From contig JAISUA010000235.1 in NCBI GenBank assembly GCA_031272305.1, positions 1 to 9,116 of the forward strand: 9,116 bases of DNA, given 5' to 3'. Below the pieces are notes generated by a model. That model was not told where the DNA came from. It did not search any database and worked only from the letters and a program-made list of their open reading frames with translations. Origin of the DNA: Clostridioides sp. (GTDB taxonomy: Bacteria; Bacillota; Clostridia; Peptostreptococcales; Peptostreptococcaceae). Both the position numbers and the translations under genes were made by a program. Below, piece by piece: positions 6,734 to 9,116 of the stretch (its first letter is position 1; every line of letters starts with the position of its first letter).

Positions 6734-6770
6734 AAAAAATTTAAAAAGAGCTTCAAAATTAATGAAGCTC
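6734..6770 (-). terminator. Rho-independent terminator, minus strand (second in series)
   Basis: GAGCTTC/GAAGCTC arms (6764-6770 and 6748-6754) close on a 9-nt loop. On the minus strand they are followed by TTTTTAAATTTTTT (6747-6734). There is no T-run on the plus side. It would be a back-up terminator for the ABC-F transcript reading from the right, about 180 nt beyond that gene's stop. Confidence 0.7.
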
Positions 6771-6820
6771 CGTTCAGGTACTTAATATTATATGGGAATA
6801 TCCATCTATTTACAAAGAAC

Positions 6821-6880
6821 CAAAATAAAATAAAAATAAAAAAATGAACATTAACTCTATATAGCAATAGAGTAGTGTTC
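6821..6880 (-). terminator. Rho-independent terminator for the ABC-F gene, minus strand
   Basis: A two-part stem is formed by GAACA (6846-6850) with TGTTC (6876-6880) and ACTCTAT (6854-6860) with ATAGAGT (6867-6873), around a 6-nt loop with a small asymmetric bulge. On the minus strand the stem is followed by ATTTTTTTATTTTTATTTT (6845 downward). It lies about 65 nt past the ABC-F stop and is probably its main terminator. Confidence 0.75.
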
Positions 6881-6903
6881 AAATTAATAAAGACTTTAAT
6901 TTC

Positions 6904-6946
6904 AACCATTCTCATCGTCTACTTTGAGAATGGTTTTTTATTTTTT
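6904..6946 (+). terminator. Rho-independent terminator for the alcohol dehydrogenase, plus strand
   Basis: The perfect 11-bp arms AACCATTCTCA (6904-6914) and TGAGAATGGTT (6925-6935) surround a 10-nt loop and are followed on the plus strand by TTTTTTATTTTTT (6934-6946). On the minus strand no T-run follows, so it is directional. It sits 230 nt after the dehydrogenase stop, beyond both minus-strand terminators, and its T-run ends on the last base of the convergent ABC-F gene. Confidence 0.85.
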
Positions 6947-8403
6947 CATATATTTACTCTCTTATTCTCTATCTTCTTGCAAAACTTCTTATCGTGTTCT
7001 ACAAAAATCATCGTAATATCAGCATTTTCAAGAAGTCGTTCAATCTGTATTCTCGTCAATACATCTATGAAATTGAGTGGTTCGTCCCAGATATACAGAT
7101 GTGCCTGTTCACACAAACTACGAGCAATAAGTACTTTCTTTTTCTGGCCACTTGAAAAATCTGCTATATCCTTGTCAAACTGTTTGCGATCAAAATCAAG
7201 TTTGCGTAGTGTTGCTTTGAATAGACTCTCAGAAATACCATATCTATTTGCATAATCACATAAATTACCACACAAGTCTGACGTATCCTGCGACACATAA
7301 GAAATCTTTAAATTCTTGTTTGCATTTTCGATAATCCACTTCAAAATACTTGATTTACCACTTCCGTTTTTGCCAACAAGTGCGATTCTGTCGCCACGTT
7401 TTATATCAAAATTCACATTCTCACATACAACATTTTCTTTTTCTTCATACTGAATTACTAGATTTTTGATGGAAATAAGTGTTTCATGATGATAACGCAA
7501 AGGAGTTATTTTTAAGTCGTAGTCATATTCAATATTTTTTAAAAGTCCTGACTTTTCTTCGATAGCCTTCTTTTGTCGACGTTCAATGTTCTTTGCTGAC
7601 TGCATCATTTTAGCAGACTTATGACCTACATATCCACGATCAACAAAGCTACCAGAATTTGTCGTTCCATATTTAGTTTTTTCCAGTTTATCAGACCAAT
7701 CTGACGTTCTACGAGCTGCCACTGATAATTTTTTTATATCTTTTTTTAATTTTTCATTTTCTGCAAACTCAAATTCATCTTGACGTCGTTTATTTTCTTC
7801 CCAACTCGAAAAATTTCCTTGTTGTACTTCTATATTCATCTTATTGATTGTTAAAATATGATCACAAACATTATCAAGAAGTTCACGATCATGACTAACA
7901 AGAATGAAGCCTGATTTTGACTTCAAATATCTGCCCAAAGTTCGTCGTGCATCACTATCAAGATGATTTGTAGGTTCGTCTATAAGCAAAAAATTATGTT
8001 CACCTATGAACAATATCGCAATCATAACTTTTGTCTGTTCACCCTGTGACAGAGTTGAAAACGGACGATACAAAACTTCACTATCAACATCTAAAAGCGA
8101 AAGCTCTTTGAACAACTGCCATTCCTGCAAATATGGATTTATTTGTTCTGCAATAACAATCGTATCAAGAGTTTTATCAGAAACTTCATATGGAAAATAA
8201 GCAAAATTTATATCTGATTTAATAGAATTATTAGAATCTAGCTCTCCCATTAATAACTTTAAAAATGTTGTTTTGCCACGACCATTACGTCCTACAAAAC
8301 CAAGTTTCCATGCTGTATCAATAGTAAAACTAACATTTTCAAATACATTATCAGCTGTACCATCATATGCGAAAGTTAGATTTTTTACCGAAATCGTTGA
8401 CAT
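6946..8403 (-). CDS. ABC-F ribosome-protection ATPase, Lsa/CplR-like (antibiotic resistance type)
   Basis: A cytoplasmic protein with two ABC ATPase domains and no membrane segments, 485 residues. Domain 1: Walker A GRNGRGKTT (38-46), signature LSQGE (118-122), Walker B LLIDEP (139-144), H171. Interdomain linker: about 200-300, highly charged and helical, the part that reaches the peptidyl-tRNA and drug site in resistance ABC-Fs. Domain 2: Walker A GKNGSGKSS (344-352), signature SSGQ (417-420), Walker B IWDEP (438-442), H470. The NFSSWEENK linker entry, the KYG...G...HKSAKMMQ linker core and the IWDEPLNFID ending match the Lsa/CplR branch. Known members protect the ribosome from pleuromutilins, lincosamides and streptogramin A; that spectrum is inferred here, not shown. 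The start ATG has AAAAGGTGGG at 8419-8410. It lies downstream of smpB-ssrA in the same direction, behind a terminator. It looks like chromosomal, intrinsic resistance, as no mobile element flanks it. Confidence 0.9.
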   Translation of the reverse strand: MSTISVKNLTFAYDGTADNVFENVSFTIDTAWKLGFVGRNGRGKTTFLKLLMGELDSNNSIKSDINFAYFPYEVSDKTLDTIVIAEQINPYLQEWQLFKELSLLDVDSEVLYRPFSTLSQGEQTKVMIAILFIGEHNFLLIDEPTNHLDSDARRTLGRYLKSKSGFILVSHDRELLDNVCDHILTINKMNIEVQQGNFSSWEENKRRQDEFEFAENEKLKKDIKKLSVAARRTSDWSDKLEKTKYGTTNSGSFVDRGYVGHKSAKMMQSAKNIERRQKKAIEEKSGLLKNIEYDYDLKITPLRYHHETLISIKNLVIQYEEKENVVCENVNFDIKRGDRIALVGKNGSGKSSILKWIIENANKNLKISYVSQDTSDLCGNLCDYANRYGISESLFKATLRKLDFDRKQFDKDIADFSSGQKKKVLIARSLCEQAHLYIWDEPLNFIDVLTRIQIERLLENADITMIFVEHDKKFCKKIENKRVNI

Positions 8404-8464
8404 CTATATCCCACCTTTTAACTTATTCTATCTGAATATAGTTGTAAAATACTATATGTAGAAA

Positions 8465-8500
8465 CCACCTATCGACAAAATATATTTTATCAAGATGTGG
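8465..8500 (-). promoter_or_regulatory. Hairpin at the 5' end of the ABC-F leader
   Basis: On the minus strand CCACATC (8500-8494) can pair with GATaGGTGG (8473-8465, one bulge), and between them GATAAAA pairs with TTTTGTC on a TATA loop. The result is a long hairpin at or just after the predicted transcript start. A second, all-weak hairpin (ATATAGT/ACTATAT, 8436-8442 with 8451-8457) follows before the ribosome binding site. Neither has a following T-run, so this is not a classical attenuator. Several resistance ABC-F genes are induced through their leaders, so a regulatory role is possible but only inferred. Confidence 0.4.
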
Positions 8501-8504
8501 TAAA

Positions 8505-8513
8505 ATTATAACA
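8505..8513 (-). promoter_or_regulatory. Extended -10 promoter for the ABC-F gene
   Basis: TGT-TATAAT, a perfect extended -10, reads on the minus strand at 8513-8505. The start would be near 8498, with a leader of about 95 nt. The -35 position holds only a poor match, which an extended -10 can tolerate. It lies just below the ssrA terminator, so the ABC-F gene can be transcribed independently of ssrA. Confidence 0.6.
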
Positions 8514-8550
8514 AAAAGCTTAAAAATAACTACTTTAGCTACTTTAACAT

Positions 8551-8583
8551 TAAAATAGAGAGCTCACCAAAGTCAGGCTCTCT
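8551..8583 (-). terminator. Terminator downstream of ssrA
   Basis: The arms AGAGAGC (8557-8563) and GCTCTCT (8577-8583) pair over 7 bp around a 13-nt loop. On the minus strand they are followed by ATTTTA. It lies about 65 nt beyond the tmRNA 3' end and would end the smpB-ssrA transcript ahead of the ABC-F promoter. The T-run is short, and on the plus strand a TTTATTAT also follows, so it may be partly bidirectional or leaky. Confidence 0.65.
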
Positions 8584-8647
8584 TTATTATACAAACAAAT
8601 CTGAAACAATGTTTTACGAAAAACAAAGAGTTCGGATTTGCACCTTC

Positions 8648-8995
8648 TGGTGGAGATGAGGGGAGTCGAACCCCTGTCCGAAAGTCTTTTCCTCGTTGTA
8701 TCTACGTGCGTAGCCAATTAATTTAATCTCATTTCAAATACAAATAAATGGCAATCAATATTTGAAACCAGTCCCACTTATACGACTTTTAGTAGAGACA
8801 CTCTAAAAGAAGTTGCCTGCATAATGGCGTTCAGTCTTAGTCGGCAGGAGGACTAAGAGGAACGAGCAGCAATTAGGCTGCTAACGCTAAATTTTCGTCT
8901 GCGTTTATTTTAATTTTCTCCAGTTTGTACGTGACCCAGAGTAACACGACACGCAACCCCAAGTTCCAAACCCCCGTCGAAACCTTTACACCCCC
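8648..8995 (-). ncRNA. ssrA: Transfer-messenger RNA (tmRNA)
   Basis: Rescues stalled ribosomes by acting as tRNA-Ala and then as mRNA for a degradation tag, together with SmpB. The 5' end GGGGGUG (8995-8989) pairs with CAUCUCC (8658-8652), followed by the discriminator A and an encoded CCA (8650-8648). The T-arm is AGGGG-UUCGACU-CCCCU, and the 5' UUUCGACGGGGG block is typical of the family. Downstream of the tag is a strong helix, CUUAGUC/GACUAAG, of the pseudoknot region. Length is 348 nt, within the normal range. It starts 17 bp after the smpB stop with no clear promoter between, so it is probably transcribed with smpB and processed, with RNase P making the 5' end. The boundaries rest on the acceptor pairing and should be exact or nearly so. 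Confidence 0.97.
8873..8902 (-). other. tmRNA proteolysis-tag reading frame (ADENLALAA)
   Basis: After the A-rich single-stranded region, the context UAAAC precedes the likely resume codon GCA (8902-8900). The frame then reads ADENLALAA and stops at TAA (8875-8873). With the alanine carried by tmRNA, the appended tag would be A-ADENLALAA. The LALAA end is the usual ClpXP degron. The resume codon is assigned by analogy with known tmRNAs. Confidence 0.85.
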
Positions 8996-9012
8996 GTGTT
9001 AAAATGTTGAAT

Positions 9013-9116
9013 CTAATATTTGCCTGTCATTTCTCTTTCGATACGTCTTTGAGCATCTTTTTTAGCCATATCTTGACGTTTATCATATAGTTTTTTACCT
9101 TTTGCAAGAGCTAGTT
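9013..9116 (-). CDS. smpB: SsrA-binding protein SmpB, C-terminal end only (5' part beyond the window)
   Basis: The last 33 residues are visible, beginning LALAKGKKLYDKRQDMAKKD and ending ..EMTGKY before TAG (9015-9013). The GKKLYDKR...KK.A...I.R pattern is the conserved SmpB tail, which enters the mRNA channel as a helix when tmRNA binds a stalled ribosome. Complete SmpB proteins have about 150 residues, so most of the gene lies to the right. Its position directly before ssrA on the same strand is the usual Firmicutes arrangement and supports the call. Confidence 0.93.
   Translation of the reverse strand, partial: LALAKGKKLYDKRQDMAKKDAQRRIEREMTGKY

Noticed and set aside
6565..6915. Open minus-strand frame of 116 codons covering the dehydrogenase 3' end and the terminators
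   Set aside because: It overlaps a well-supported gene on the opposite strand and runs through two terminator hairpins; its composition is that of a chance frame.
6875..7255. Open plus-strand frame of 126 codons against the ABC-F 3' end
   Set aside because: It is a shadow of the ABC-F reading frame on the other strand and starts within the terminator region.
8996..9012. Separate promoter for ssrA
   Set aside because: The 17-bp gap after smpB cannot hold one, and no well-spaced -35/-10 pair is visible in the end of smpB; co-transcription with smpB is simpler.

Overview
This window looks like chromosome from a low-G+C, anaerobic, Gram-positive bacterium of the Clostridia (Peptostreptococcaceae or a close relative is my best guess). 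The reasons are the strong A+T bias, purine-rich ribosome binding sites, a surface protein anchored by three cell-wall-binding-2 (CWB2, PF04122) repeats as in Clostridioides-type bacteria, an iron-sulfur aldo/keto reductase, an iron-dependent alcohol dehydrogenase, and an smpB-ssrA pair. The species cannot be fixed from the sequence alone.

Layout, left to right. (1) Positions 1-1735, minus strand: a 3'-truncated AlkD-type DNA alkylation repair gene, preceded in the same direction by a 400-residue aldo/keto reductase with two C-terminal [4Fe-4S] cysteine motifs. They lie 50 bp apart, and a 21-bp tandem duplication covers the reductase stop codon. (2) Positions 1736-2233: A+T-rich spacer with a long imperfect hairpin and a 34-codon relic matching the C-terminus of the next gene. 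(3) Positions 2234-4960, minus: a 908-residue secreted surface protein made of a signal peptide, a BspA-like start, seven 26-residue DUF285 leucine-rich repeats, one Listeria-Bacteroides (flg_new) repeat and three CWB2 modules, the second split by an insertion of about 85 residues. (4) Positions 4961-5369: divergent promoter region. (5) Positions 5370-6671, plus: a YqhD/BDH-type iron alcohol dehydrogenase with all four metal ligands and an in-frame 5 x 24-bp minisatellite. (6) Positions 6672-6945: convergent intergenic region with two minus-strand terminators and one plus-strand terminator, crossed so that the two 3' ends should overlap. (7) Positions 6946-8403, minus: a two-ATPase ABC-F protein of the antibiotic-resistance type (Lsa/CplR-like). 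(8) Positions 8404-9116, minus: leader with extended -10 promoter, ssrA terminator, ssrA (tmRNA, tag ADENLALAA) and the 3' end of smpB.

The clearest shared function is at the right end. SmpB and tmRNA rescue stalled ribosomes, and the ABC-F factor next to them probably clears drugs from the ribosome, so translation-stress genes are neighbours here, although a terminator separates them. The two oxidoreductases and the surface protein have no obvious pathway link. I see no phage, transposase, CRISPR array or clearly new multi-gene system. The most unusual signals are repeat-driven: the minisatellite inside a metabolic enzyme, the expanding repeats and split module of the surface protein, and the duplicated tail downstream of it.
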